DNA of 64,000 nucleotides from an uncultured Bacteroidia bacterium (GTDB lineage Bacteria; Bacteroidota; Bacteroidia; Bacteroidales; F082): NCBI GenBank assembly GCA_902799345.1, contig CADBZW010000008.1:1-64000 (forward strand). The letters run 5' to 3'. Both the position numbers and the translations under genes were made by a program. The notes beneath the pieces were generated by a model. The model had not been told where the DNA came from. It saw nothing but the letters and a program-made list of their open reading frames with translations, and ran no database searches. Below are positions 32,792 to 40,801 of this stretch, one piece after another; within the stretch, counting starts at the first letter, position 1; each line of letters starts with the position of its first letter.

Positions 32792-34441
32792 ATGAAAAAA
32801 CTTAATATCACTCTAGTTATTATACTAGGACTATGCTTAGCAGTTTCCTGTAATAACCAAAGTAAACCACAACAAACATCTCAAACAGAGACAACTAATC
32901 AACAGGAGGACGAAGTTTATTTGGACGATGTCGATGAATACGATGATGAAGTTCCTGAAGTTGACCCCAATGGCTATAAATGGATTGAAGGAGTATGGGC
33001 GGCATCCGATGATTATGGTAATTTTGCAAGGTTGATAATCACCGATCAATACATGCAGATGGTTAATAGCAACAGGAATGATTTGTCTGACAAGGTAGAG
33101 GATCAACCTAAACAAGAATATTCTATTGAGATACGAAATAATTATATTCTTGGCAAGGATATTCTATGTATGAATGATTTTGTTGGTGTTGATGTTGCAA
33201 ATCATTGCCCATATGTTATTTTAGGTGAGTATTCCATTCTACCTTTGGATAAAATCGAAGGAGAAACTATAGAATCCGCTATTGCAAAAGCAAATCAGCC
33301 AGATGCCAAAGGAATACATGGAATAACAGATTCTCCATCATATACTTGGGCGGACGAGAACCTCTACGGATGCGTACAATCATACATTGAAAAAGTGGAA
33401 AAAGAAACCCATGGAGGCTCTGGCTATTGTGTGACGAAAAAGTTTGACGAAACTGGAAATATTGTTTATTATCGATCAGATGCAAATTGGATTTTAGGTT
33501 ATGGTATATATCCCAAAGGAGAGGAATTGCCTATTGGAGATAAAATAAATTTTCGGGGATCTCAAACACAAACACCAGAAGGCTCTCCAAACGATTTCAT
33601 ATTAGATCATAATCTATTAAATCCCGCACAAATCAAAATCGAAAAAAGAAAAGCAAAAAGTGGTTCAACAAGACTTCTGGATAATGTTGAAAGAACATAT
33701 AAGTATGATGCTCTTGGAAAAATTACAGCACTTTATGAAAACAACCAACTACTTTATGAATTTGAATACGACACTTATGATCGTCTCGCTAAAATATTGG
33801 AAAATGGGAAGCCGTGTGTAAAAATTTCTTGGGGTTATAACTATGATCCACAACACGCGAATTACAGCATCAAATTTTATTCTCCCGAAGGGTATGATGC
33901 AGGCGAATATAAATATGTATGGAAATCAAATGATGTATTGGCGAGCATATGGAACGATGGTGAAAAGGAGTTGTATTATTATCCTGAGTTTACATTTTAT
34001 GATTTTCCAAAAGTAAAAATGGTGACAACAGGTATAGCAGATAAGTATAAAACTTGCTATTTTTACGACGAGAAAGGACATCTTTCGCACATGGTCACTT
34101 CAACTAACAAGAAAATCAACGCTAATTTATACGGAACAACAGACCTTTATTATAAAGGTGTTTGCAAATCATACACATATGATGACAAAGGGAATGTCTG
34201 TTCGGCAAATACTGCGGACATTTATTGGCCATGGTCTCACAGGGATTACGATGAGTTTATCAACTATATTTTTACTTACAACTTCAACCAACTTCCTACA
34301 CCCAAAGAGGAAACAATATGGCGATATGTTTATGACGACCATGGGAATTGGACAAAGAGAGAACGCTATGAAGTGATTCATGGAGATATTGATATTGAGA
34401 ATTTAAAAGATATAACCATAAGAGAATACATATATTATTAA
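32792..34441 (+). CDS. Lipoprotein with YD-like repeats
   Basis: A 549-residue lipoprotein (LAVSC, Cys20) with a very acidic, Gln/Thr-rich linker (21-60). The N-terminal domain (about 65-280) is unrecognised. The C-terminal part has several short strands of the kind YKYDALGKITALYE, FEYDTYDRLAKI, YTYDDKGNV and YVYDDHGNW, like sparse RHS/YD repeats. Such repeats form beta shells in toxins and surface proteins, but no toxin domain or RHS cage boundary is present. Codon use is strongly AT-rich. The next gene, 12 nt away, is similar in style, suggesting a functional pair. Confidence 0.72.
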   Translation: MKKLNITLVIILGLCLAVSCNNQSKPQQTSQTETTNQQEDEVYLDDVDEYDDEVPEVDPNGYKWIEGVWAASDDYGNFARLIITDQYMQMVNSNRNDLSDKVEDQPKQEYSIEIRNNYILGKDILCMNDFVGVDVANHCPYVILGEYSILPLDKIEGETIESAIAKANQPDAKGIHGITDSPSYTWADENLYGCVQSYIEKVEKETHGGSGYCVTKKFDETGNIVYYRSDANWILGYGIYPKGEELPIGDKINFRGSQTQTPEGSPNDFILDHNLLNPAQIKIEKRKAKSGSTRLLDNVERTYKYDALGKITALYENNQLLYEFEYDTYDRLAKILENGKPCVKISWGYNYDPQHANYSIKFYSPEGYDAGEYKYVWKSNDVLASIWNDGEKELYYYPEFTFYDFPKVKMVTTGIADKYKTCYFYDEKGHLSHMVTSTNKKINANLYGTTDLYYKGVCKSYTYDDKGNVCSANTADIYWPWSHRDYDEFINYIFTYNFNQLPTPKEETIWRYVYDDHGNWTKRERYEVIHGDIDIENLKDITIREYIYY

Positions 34442-34453
34442 TACAACACTAAT

Positions 34454-35818
34454 ATGAAAATCAAAAAATTATATAGAATATTAATGGGATGGGGATTTAT
34501 CATCCTAACCCTAATGGGCCCTTTAAAAGCATCTGCTCAAGCCCATTTCGGTTTTCCACTTACCGCTCAACAAATTGAGTATGATGAAGGCGATCAATTT
34601 TATGTAACTTTTGGATATGACTTTAATTGGTCCAGTATGGTAATCAATAGTCTCCAACATGTTGGCCCAACAAAACAGATAAAAGTCACTCAATATGTTG
34701 AGTGTTCGATTTTTGACGAGCTTCAAATGAAAGAAACAGACGCGTGGAAATTCGTTTATAATAATAAGAATCATTATTGGAAAAGAGTTTACCTAAACGA
34801 AAATGTCAGACGTCATTCCATCCTATCAGAAACACCTTCTAAAATAACTAGATCAAAAAACGATAGTCCAGTTATAGGTGCAGAAACAAAAAACGAGATT
34901 GAATTTAATAACACAAAGATCACTTATACTAGAGATCAGGAAAAAAGAGTGATTTCAGCAACAGTTAAAAACTATAACAACACTGCATCAATAACCAAAT
35001 TCGAATACCTTGCCAATTCAGACTATATTTCTTCCATCAAAGAATATAACGGAGAAGGAAATCTCAAGTATGAAGTTAATTACGAATACATCAACATTGA
35101 TGGAAATCCGTATCTGAAAAAGGCTTCACACAAAATTCCAACACGTTATCCAAACGGAACGACAGAATATGAATATACGGAATATTCTTTCCGTTACGGG
35201 AAGGAGTTAAATGATTATTATTCTGGTAAGGCTTATGATATTGTTAGTGTAAAAAAATATTGGTTTGATCAAAACCAACCAGGCGGTAAGGAAAGAACAG
35301 ATGAGTTTACGGTGAGCATTGATAGATATGATAACGGAGACATCAAAACAGTACGGTGTCCTAGCAATCCTCAACCCAGTTATAAAGGTGCTAGAATGGA
35401 GTGGACCTTTTTGGAATATGACAGCCACCACAATTGGACAAATATGATAGTCGAAGACAAACGAGAACCCGGTAAGATGATGTATCCAAAAACGCAATTA
35501 ATTAGAGAGATTACTTATGATCAAGGATCACAAACTCATTCTGCTTCAACATCAAATCCTTCTCCGAAAGTTGACAACATCAAAGGGACTTCCAATATCA
35601 AGAATGGAAATCGGTTTGTTGTCATTGACGGTTCACAACTTCGTTTGCGTCTTGGCCCCTCAACGAGTTCTGAAACTTTTAAATGGACTGATGGCACAAA
35701 CCGTCATCCCAATGTTGGCGACAAGTTCAAATACCTTGGCGAGTCGAGCGATTTCTACAAGATTGATTTTAATGGTAATGAAGTTTGGGTTTCAAAACAA
35801 TATACACATTTGGAATAA
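34454..35818 (+). CDS. Exported protein with YD-like middle and C-terminal SH3 domain
   Basis: A 454-residue protein with a signal peptide (about 1-29, cleaved after KASAQA). The middle (about 150-360) has repeated aromatic strands, for example FEYLANSDY, YEYTEYSF and FLEYDSHHNW, related in style to the upstream lipoprotein. Residues about 385-454 form a bacterial SH3-like domain (RFVVIDGSQLRLRLGPS...VWVSKQYTHLE). It may attach to cell wall or glycan. The gene follows the previous one by 12 nt and is closed by a perfect 13-bp terminator. Confidence 0.75.
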   Translation: MKIKKLYRILMGWGFIILTLMGPLKASAQAHFGFPLTAQQIEYDEGDQFYVTFGYDFNWSSMVINSLQHVGPTKQIKVTQYVECSIFDELQMKETDAWKFVYNNKNHYWKRVYLNENVRRHSILSETPSKITRSKNDSPVIGAETKNEIEFNNTKITYTRDQEKRVISATVKNYNNTASITKFEYLANSDYISSIKEYNGEGNLKYEVNYEYINIDGNPYLKKASHKIPTRYPNGTTEYEYTEYSFRYGKELNDYYSGKAYDIVSVKKYWFDQNQPGGKERTDEFTVSIDRYDNGDIKTVRCPSNPQPSYKGARMEWTFLEYDSHHNWTNMIVEDKREPGKMMYPKTQLIREITYDQGSQTHSASTSNPSPKVDNIKGTSNIKNGNRFVVIDGSQLRLRLGPSTSSETFKWTDGTNRHPNVGDKFKYLGESSDFYKIDFNGNEVWVSKQYTHLE

Positions 35819-35860
35819 ATAGTTTTTCCCGAACGGACGTTGCCTTATTTTCCCGTCAGA

Positions 35861-35904
35861 ACCCAGCGAAATCCCGAAAAAAAGACAGATTTCGCTGGGT
35901 TTTG
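35861..35904 (+). terminator. Strong hairpin terminator closing the AT-rich gene run
   Basis: Perfect 13-bp stem ACCCAGCGAAATC/GATTTCGCTGGGT (35861-35873 with 35888-35900), followed by TTTTG. Confidence 0.8.
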
Positions 35905-35969
35905 ACATAAAAACTATCCTTTTTATCGGATATCGACACAAAATCCATATCCATTTTGGATATTTTCCG

Positions 35970-35977
35970 TATTTTTG
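35970..35977 (+). promoter_or_regulatory. Orphan -7 box in a gene-free stretch
   Basis: TATTTTTG points right into 262 nt without a credible coding region before the mini-HTH gene at 36240. It could give that gene a long leader or start a small RNA. In the rest of 35905-36239 I see only a small GGCT...AGCC hairpin near 36147 and GCGTGAA/TTCACGC arms. Confidence 0.4.
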
Positions 35978-36239
35978 AAGCCTAAATCTTAAAAGTCAAA
36001 AACGGAAAAGAAATAAACCATCGAAATAAAAATTGAGCTTTTGCTCTTGTTCCTTCATCGAAAATCTGGAAAATTTATCACGTAGGAATAAGTTTGGCAA
36101 AGGTTCATGCTATTAGCGTGAACTGCCATTACTTATGACGTGAGCGGCTTTCCAGAGCCTTCGATGACATGAGGAAATGCGTTTCACGCTTTTTCATTGC
36201 CCATAGGGAAAAGAGCCAAAGCCAAGCAACAAGCAGGCA

Positions 36240-36485
36240 ATGGAACACAACTGCAACATCCACATCGGGCAACTTATCCGTGAGCAACTCAAGGCTGACC
36301 AACGCGGCGCAAGTTGGCTGGCACGCGAGATTGGCTGCTCGCGCAACCATATTTACAAGGTGTTCCGCAAGTCTTCGTTGGAAGGCGAACTGCTGCTCCG
36401 CATTTCCTTGGCCATGAATTTCAACTTTTTCCAATACTACACGGCGGAGTTTATCGAAGGGATGAAGCAAAGGATAGGAGGATAA
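36240..36485 (+). CDS. Mini helix-turn-helix protein A
   Basis: An 81-residue protein whose core WLAREIGCSRNHIYKVF (about 26-42) is a helix-turn-helix, followed by a second helical pair ending NFNFFQYYTAEF. It is a paralogue of the gene at 38467, matching at well over half of positions (for example both have IHIG.LI, EIGC.RNH.YK.F and AMNFNFFQYYT). It probably binds DNA as a small XRE-like regulator. The two copies flank a kinase-regulator operon on the opposite strand. Confidence 0.82.
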   Translation: MEHNCNIHIGQLIREQLKADQRGASWLAREIGCSRNHIYKVFRKSSLEGELLLRISLAMNFNFFQYYTAEFIEGMKQRIGG

Positions 36486-36524
36486 TAAAGCCGTAATTGA
36501 AATCGACCATTTAGGTCATTCCGC

Positions 36525-36591
36525 CGTCAGACCTCCTATAGATTCCCACCCTCGCACCTGCCTCTACAGGAATGACATAGAAGGTCTGACG
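36525..36591. repeat. ATGTCATTCC repeat, copy with its own flanking stem
   Basis: The core TATAGATTCCCACC...AGGAATGACATAG (36537-36580) is enclosed by a perfect 10-bp stem CGTCAGACCT/AGGTCTGACG (36525-36534 with 36582-36591). The core matches both arms at 8682-8792. It lies between the convergent ends of mini-HTH A and the kinase. Confidence 0.82.
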
Positions 36592-36620
36592 ACTAGAAAT
36601 CCATAGGTGGTCGTTTTTTA

Positions 36621-37817
36621 TCAAGGTACTGCCAGTTCTTTCTCCAACTTTTTCTTCAGTTTCCTGTAATCCTTCAAATAATAATCAATGACCTCCTGAG
36701 CAGCTTTTTCGTAATAAGGTTTGACGGTTTTGGAAAGACCCATCGTGTTGATTTTCTCTTTGATGATGCCTTGACTAACGCTGATGCCTTTGTCAATATA
36801 GAATTTTGATGTTTCCAAATGCACTTCTTTAGGTAGGTTGGGCTGATTTTCAAACATGTTGTCAATCATCATATACCAATAACTGAAAGTGGGTGCCAAG
36901 GCGTTTTGCAACTCCTCCTTGAAAAGCATCAGCGAGTCTTCGAGGGTAAGTTCAGGCTTCGGCTCGGGCATGAAGACCGTATCAACTTGCATGATAATTA
37001 TAGTATCGTGCGGCACGGAAACGGTTCCGCCTTGCCGGATTGTTGTTGGCAGCGTCCAACATAGCAGTCCTACAAAGAGTGCAGCTAATACAAGTAACGG
37101 CCAACGTTTGGGGCGAAGTGCCTTCTTCAAGGCATCTATGCTTTGGAAACGTTCTTGAGGGTTTTCTTTCAGGCAGCGTTTGACCACCAAATCCTTGGCC
37201 AGATGGAAACGCTGCATGATTTTGCCCAAAGCGTAAATGTCGGTGGCAGGCGATATTTGTTCCATCTTGTTGGCCAACTGCTCGGGAGCGCAGTAGTCGC
37301 GGCTGAAACCGGCATCGTGCAGGTAGCCGTCGGTCCAAGCGAAACCCAAATCAACGAGTTTCACATGATGCCCGTTGTTGGTAATCAAGATGTTACTTGG
37401 CTTCAAATCTAAGTGCAACATGTGCTTACCGTGAAGATAAGCCAAAGCATCCAGCAACTCGTTAAGGAGGCGTCGACGGTTTGTATTGTTTTTGAGGAAG
37501 TCAGGATGCGTGGCGACAAACTCATCCAAACTCTCGCCATCCAAGTAGTCCATCTTGATGAAAGGCCCTTTCTCGTCCTCGCCAAAGTCGAAATAGCGCA
37601 CTATATTGGGGTGTTCCAACTCAATGCCCAACTCAAACTCTTTTCGGAAGAGATTCATATAGTCCTCCGATTGTCGCCAAGTGGCTTTTGGGCGCTTGAT
37701 GCAATAGGCACGGTTGCCGATGATGCACTTGTAGCAGTCGGCAGTGCCTCCGCTACCCAACAGCATTTCAGCACTGTCAGCCAAGGATTGGGTGGTAAAT
37801 TCGGAATCTTCGGTCAT
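36621..37817 (-). CDS. Membrane-spanning Ser/Thr protein kinase (Hanks type)
   Basis: A 398-residue kinase. The catalytic domain has the Gly loop GSGGTA (21-26), Lys41 in CIKRP, the catalytic loop HLDLKPSN (135-142, Asp137), a DLG variant of the DFG motif (156-158) and an APE-like CAPEQ. One membrane helix (about 239-257) follows, then a 140-residue helical extracytoplasmic domain with no known fold. Eukaryote-like kinases are sparse in Bacteroidales. It starts 3 nt after the upstream regulator gene stop, so both are one operon and the regulator is a likely partner or substrate. Confidence 0.92.
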   Translation of the reverse strand: MTEDSEFTTQSLADSAEMLLGSGGTADCYKCIIGNRAYCIKRPKATWRQSEDYMNLFRKEFELGIELEHPNIVRYFDFGEDEKGPFIKMDYLDGESLDEFVATHPDFLKNNTNRRRLLNELLDALAYLHGKHMLHLDLKPSNILITNNGHHVKLVDLGFAWTDGYLHDAGFSRDYCAPEQLANKMEQISPATDIYALGKIMQRFHLAKDLVVKRCLKENPQERFQSIDALKKALRPKRWPLLVLAALFVGLLCWTLPTTIRQGGTVSVPHDTIIIMQVDTVFMPEPKPELTLEDSLMLFKEELQNALAPTFSYWYMMIDNMFENQPNLPKEVHLETSKFYIDKGISVSQGIIKEKINTMGLSKTVKPYYEKAAQEVIDYYLKDYRKLKKKLEKELAVP

Positions 37818-37820
37818 GGC

Positions 37821-38378
37821 TTAGTCGTAAATGCTTAAATGGGTGATGCCATTTTTCTTTCCCGCTATATAATTCAGTTCCAGCCCTTTGTCATCGCACA
37901 CCACCACTCCGTTTCTGACGATGTGGGTTACTTCCAAAGGATAATCGAGACGGAAATGATGAACGGTAATCTCGTCACCGAAAATGAGCCGTCCATTGCG
38001 GCTTTTCGTAACGCAAAAACGGTTTTCGCCAATGCAAAGCAGCGTGATTTCGCGGTCGGGCAGCCATTGTACATCAACAAATGAGCCTTCCCTGATTTCA
38101 TCGGCACAGACGGATTTCTCCACCCAGTCGCTGTCGGAAGGTTGCAAGCCCACCAACATTTCCCAGGAAGTTTGGCCCAGATAGTGCGCGATAGCATCGA
38201 GTGTAGTCTTGCGAGGCTCAATCGGGGTCTTGGCATAACCCATCAACCGCTTCAGTGTGTTCACACCCAGACGGTCGCTGGCCAGAAACGACTCTGAAAG
38301 CACCTCAAAATCCTTGGCGTTCGCAAAGTCTAATCCTGACTTCTGCTTAATTTGTTCGATGACGGATAAAGGTAACAT
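37821..38378 (-). CDS. Putative DNA-binding regulator upstream of the kinase
   Basis: A 185-residue protein. The N-terminal 75 residues contain VNTLKRLMGYAKTPIEPRKT followed by TLDAIAHYLGQTSWEML, a helical motif that recurs at the N-termini of many Bacteroidota accessory proteins and resembles an HTH. The C-terminal part (about 90-185) is beta-rich with several short strands (GSFVDVQW, ITLLCIGENRFCVTKS) and no recognised fold. It is the first gene of the two-gene kinase operon. Probable role: sensing or transcriptional control under kinase regulation; inferred from position only. Confidence 0.78.
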   Translation of the reverse strand: MLPLSVIEQIKQKSGLDFANAKDFEVLSESFLASDRLGVNTLKRLMGYAKTPIEPRKTTLDAIAHYLGQTSWEMLVGLQPSDSDWVEKSVCADEIREGSFVDVQWLPDREITLLCIGENRFCVTKSRNGRLIFGDEITVHHFRLDYPLEVTHIVRNGVVVCDDKGLELNYIAGKKNGITHLSIYD

Positions 38379-38386
38379 AGTGACGG

Positions 38387-38459
38387 CAAAGATAGGATTT
38401 TTGCGGTTGCAAATGGATGAAATGGATGGATTTGGACTAATTATGCCGCATTATTTTTG
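38387..38459. promoter_or_regulatory. Divergent promoters of the kinase operon and mini-HTH B
   Basis: Minus-strand TATCTTTG (38387-38394) lies 8 nt before the regulator ATG. Plus-strand TTTG (38431-38434) and TATTTTTG (38452-38459) lie 7 nt before the mini-HTH B ATG. Between them is a GATGAAATGGATGG direct-repeat-like stretch that echoes the repeats flanking the ATPase, a possible operator. Confidence 0.65.
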
Positions 38460-38466
38460 CGCCATC

Positions 38467-38715
38467 ATGAACGAAAAGGAAAACATCCACATCGGGCACC
38501 TCATCCAAGCACAATTAAAGGCCGATAAGCGCAGCGTGGGCTGGCTTTCACGTGAGATTGGCTGCACCCGTAACCATGTCTACAAAATCTTCAACAAACC
38601 CTCCCTCGACAGTGACTTGATTTTCCGTATTTCCAAAGCCATGAATTTCAACTTCTTCCAATACTACACGATGGCTTTCCTTGAAAATATGAAATCGCGG
38701 ATGGGAGAAGAATAA
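38467..38715 (+). CDS. Mini helix-turn-helix protein B
   Basis: An 82-residue paralogue of the protein at 36240. The helix-turn-helix is WLSREIGCTRNHVYKIF (about 26-42), and NFNFFQYYTMAF is conserved near the C-terminus. ATG at 38467 follows a -7 box by 7 nt, so its transcript should be nearly leaderless; longer readings run antisense through the regulator gene. It is transcribed divergently from the kinase operon and is a good candidate for its repressor. Confidence 0.85.
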   Translation: MNEKENIHIGHLIQAQLKADKRSVGWLSREIGCTRNHVYKIFNKPSLDSDLIFRISKAMNFNFFQYYTMAFLENMKSRMGEE

Positions 38716-38734
38716 CTTGAGACACGATAATTCG

Positions 38735-38763
38735 GTAGAGACGCGATAAATCGGCGTCTCTAC
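38735..38763. repeat. GTAGAGACG-family palindrome, copy 3, supplying the hydF stop
   Basis: A 29-nt palindrome with arms GTAGAGACGC and GCGTCTCTAC. Its right end overlaps hydF: the TAG stop (38760-38762) is part of the repeat's TGTAGAG end read on the minus strand. Confidence 0.88.
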
Positions 38764-39956
38764 AGGGTGGTGGCAAACGGTTCCATCACCCGCTCAAAAA
38801 TGCCATTCATATACGCCAATGCCATGCCATAATTACTAATCGGGATGCCTTGGCTGACAAACAGGTTGGTGCGGTTGAGCAGTTGCTTGCGTGTGCTCAT
38901 ACAGCCACCGCATTGGATGGCCATGGCGTATTTTTCGGGATGCTCGATGGGCGACAGGCCCGCCACATATTCAAAATGAATGTCTTTCCCTGTGTATTTC
39001 AGGATCATGCGGGGCAGCTTCACGCGGCCGATGTCCACACAGGTGCTATGATGGGTGCACGACTCTAGCAGCAATACCGTGTCGCCGTCTTTCAGTTGTG
39101 AGAGATGCGGCGTCCCTTTCACGTAGTTGTCGAAGTCGCCACGCAAACGCGCCATGACGATGCTGAAGCTGGTCAAAGGAATGTCGGCAGGGACAATTTT
39201 ACTTACAAAACCAAACACTTGGCTGTCGGTGACAATCAAAGCGGGCTTGGGCATGGTGTCGAGATATTGCTGCAAGTGCGTCTCTTTCAGCACCACACAG
39301 ATGCATTCGTTGTCGAGCACATCGCGGATGGCCATCACTTGCGGCAGAATCAACCGGCCTTCGGGGGCTTCCGAGTCGACCGGGCATACCAAAACCACCA
39401 CCTCGTTCGGCTGAATGATGCCACCCAACAGCGACACCTTTTGATAGGCGCTCTCAGGAATGGCTTTTTTCAAGGCTTCGACCAACGGAGCGATGTCGTC
39501 ATTTCTTGACACGCTGAAATCCAACACGGTAGCGCCCGTTTGCTGCTCCATCACCGCCTTCACGACGGCAAGCAGCGGCTCTTCGTCGGCCTTGTTGTGG
39601 ACGATGAAAAACGGCACCGCCAATTCTTTCATTCGGGCAATCAGCTGCTTCTCAGGCTCGGCGAAGTTGTTTCCCGTGACGACGAGGATGGCGCAATCAA
39701 TTTCTTCCAGCACCTTCATCGTCTTCTCCACTCGCTGCTGTCCCAACGCGCCCACATCATCGGTGCCGGCCGTATCGATGAGCACACAAGGCCCAATGCC
39801 GAAAATCTCCATGCTTTTCTTGACCGGGTCGGTGGTGGTACCCGCCGTGTCGCTCACGATGGCGATGTTTTGTCCCGTCAATAGGTTGATGAGGCTGCTT
39901 TTGCCGCAATTTCTGCGACCGAAAATGCCGATATGAGGCTTCAAATCCTTTGCCAT
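38760..39956 (-). CDS. hydF: [FeFe]-hydrogenase H-cluster maturation GTPase
   Basis: HydF is the scaffold GTPase on which the diiron subcluster of the [FeFe]-hydrogenase active site is assembled before transfer. The 398-residue protein has the GTPase motifs GRRNCGKSS (13-21), DTAG (61-64) and NKAD, then a dimerisation domain, and C-terminal cluster ligands in CTHHSTC and QCGGCM. HydE, HydG and the hydrogenase are not in this window. The C-terminus ends FATTL at a stop codon provided by a dispersed palindrome. Confidence 0.95.
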   Translation of the reverse strand: MAKDLKPHIGIFGRRNCGKSSLINLLTGQNIAIVSDTAGTTTDPVKKSMEIFGIGPCVLIDTAGTDDVGALGQQRVEKTMKVLEEIDCAILVVTGNNFAEPEKQLIARMKELAVPFFIVHNKADEEPLLAVVKAVMEQQTGATVLDFSVSRNDDIAPLVEALKKAIPESAYQKVSLLGGIIQPNEVVVLVCPVDSEAPEGRLILPQVMAIRDVLDNECICVVLKETHLQQYLDTMPKPALIVTDSQVFGFVSKIVPADIPLTSFSIVMARLRGDFDNYVKGTPHLSQLKDGDTVLLLESCTHHSTCVDIGRVKLPRMILKYTGKDIHFEYVAGLSPIEHPEKYAMAIQCGGCMSTRKQLLNRTNLFVSQGIPISNYGMALAYMNGIFERVMEPFATTL

Positions 39957-39981
39957 TTACCTTTGTTTTTCAATTTTGACG

Positions 39982-39989
39982 CAAAAATA
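39982..39989 (-). promoter_or_regulatory. -7 promoter box for hydF
   Basis: TATTTTTG on the minus strand, 25 nt upstream of the hydF ATG at 39956. Confidence 0.6.
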
Positions 39990-40061
39990 GTAGTAAATTG
40001 TTTATTGTTGAACTGTTTAATCGTTTAAATCTTTGATTCGACGTAGTCAATTGTTGTTCGA

Positions 40062-40250
40062 CTATGACTGATGACCATGACTATGACCGTCTCAATCTCG
40101 GAAAAACCGGTCATGGTCATAGTCAATGGTCATGGTTTTTTGATTTTTTAATTTACTATAAACCAATAATATATCCGACAGCAAACGACTACAGTCGACT
40201 ACAAACGTTTAATCAACGGCTTAGTCTTGACAAGTGTTGTTACTTTGCAT
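40062..40250 (+). repeat. Repeated intergenic module, copy 1 (before ssb genes)
   Basis: The left half is an inverted repeat around ATGACCATGACTATGACC/GGTCATGGTCATAGTC. The right half, from ATATCCGACAGC through CTTAGTCTTGACA (40171-40232), is identical to copy 2 at 51976-52047 except for a 10-nt tandem insertion in copy 2. A TTGACA element and a TACTTTGC box near 40241 suggest it ends in a promoter for the ssb genes. I see no gene in 39957-40338; TTCGACAAGCTCACCAAC near 40265 resembles another dispersed repeat. Confidence 0.85.
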
Positions 40251-40338
40251 CGTCAAACCGATGGTTCGACAAGCTCACCAACTGGTTAACGACACAACTA
40301 AAACAACTTATTTAATTAATTACTAAACACACACAACC

Positions 40339-40689
40339 ATGAGTACAATGAGAAATTCGGTCATGCTGATTGGCCGCCCGGGTGCAGAACCTGAAACGAG
40401 AACCTTCAACGACAACCGCGTCGTCACGCGCTTCAACCTCGCCGTGAACGAGACGCGTCGCAACGCCAACCACGAACAGGTGAAAGACACGCAGTGGTTC
40501 ACCGTGGTGGCATGGGACAAGACGGCAGAGCGCGTCGCGCTGGCCGTGAAGAAAGGCAAGCGCATCGCCATCGACGGCGCCTTGCGCAACAACGAATGGA
40601 CCGACAAGAACGGCCAACGCCACACGTCGACCGAGATCCACCTGAACAACTTCATCCTCCTCGATTGGGGCAAAGAGCAAAACAGCTAA
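40339..40689 (+). CDS. ssb: Single-stranded DNA-binding protein, short form 1
   Basis: A 116-residue OB-fold SSB. Typical strands are SVMLIGRPGAEPE, RFNLAVNE, TQWFTVVAWDKTAE and KRIAIDGALRNNEW. It lacks the Gly/Pro-rich linker and acidic DDDIPF-like tail by which housekeeping SSBs recruit partners; it ends LLDWGKEQNS. The first 18 codons are nearly identical in DNA to the second ssb at 40802. Promoter module copy 1 lies upstream. Short SSBs without tails are common on mobile elements, but no replication or mobilisation gene is adjacent. Confidence 0.9.
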   Translation: MSTMRNSVMLIGRPGAEPETRTFNDNRVVTRFNLAVNETRRNANHEQVKDTQWFTVVAWDKTAERVALAVKKGKRIAIDGALRNNEWTDKNGQRHTSTEIHLNNFILLDWGKEQNS

Positions 40690-40721
40690 ACATCTGACAC
40701 GAGACTGCGGGACGAAGAATC

Positions 40722-40767
40722 CTCGAAGTCACGGAGTCTCGAAGTCCCGAAGTCCCGAAGTCAAAAA
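40722..40767 (+). repeat. Short tandem repeat between the ssb genes
   Basis: Units of CCGAAGTC and TCGAAGTC in partial tandem (for example CCGAAGTCCCGAAGTC) fill half of the 112-nt spacer. They look like a slippage-prone microsatellite with no clear function. Confidence 0.7.
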
Positions 40768-40801
40768 ATCAACTATTATTCACCAATAAACAAACAAAAC
40801 T

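Noticed and set aside
36129..36470. Minus-strand open frame opposite mini-HTH A
   Set aside because: The plus-strand protein has a clear paralogue at 38467 with protein-level conservation; the minus frame has none.
40259..40290. tRNA gene suggested by GGTTCGA
   Set aside because: No acceptor stem, anticodon arm or CCA-compatible end; it matches a dispersed GTTCGACAAGCTCACCAAC-type repeat instead.
40064..40315. Short open frame in front of the ssb genes
   Set aside because: It covers the duplicated intergenic module, and copy 2 does not keep the frame.
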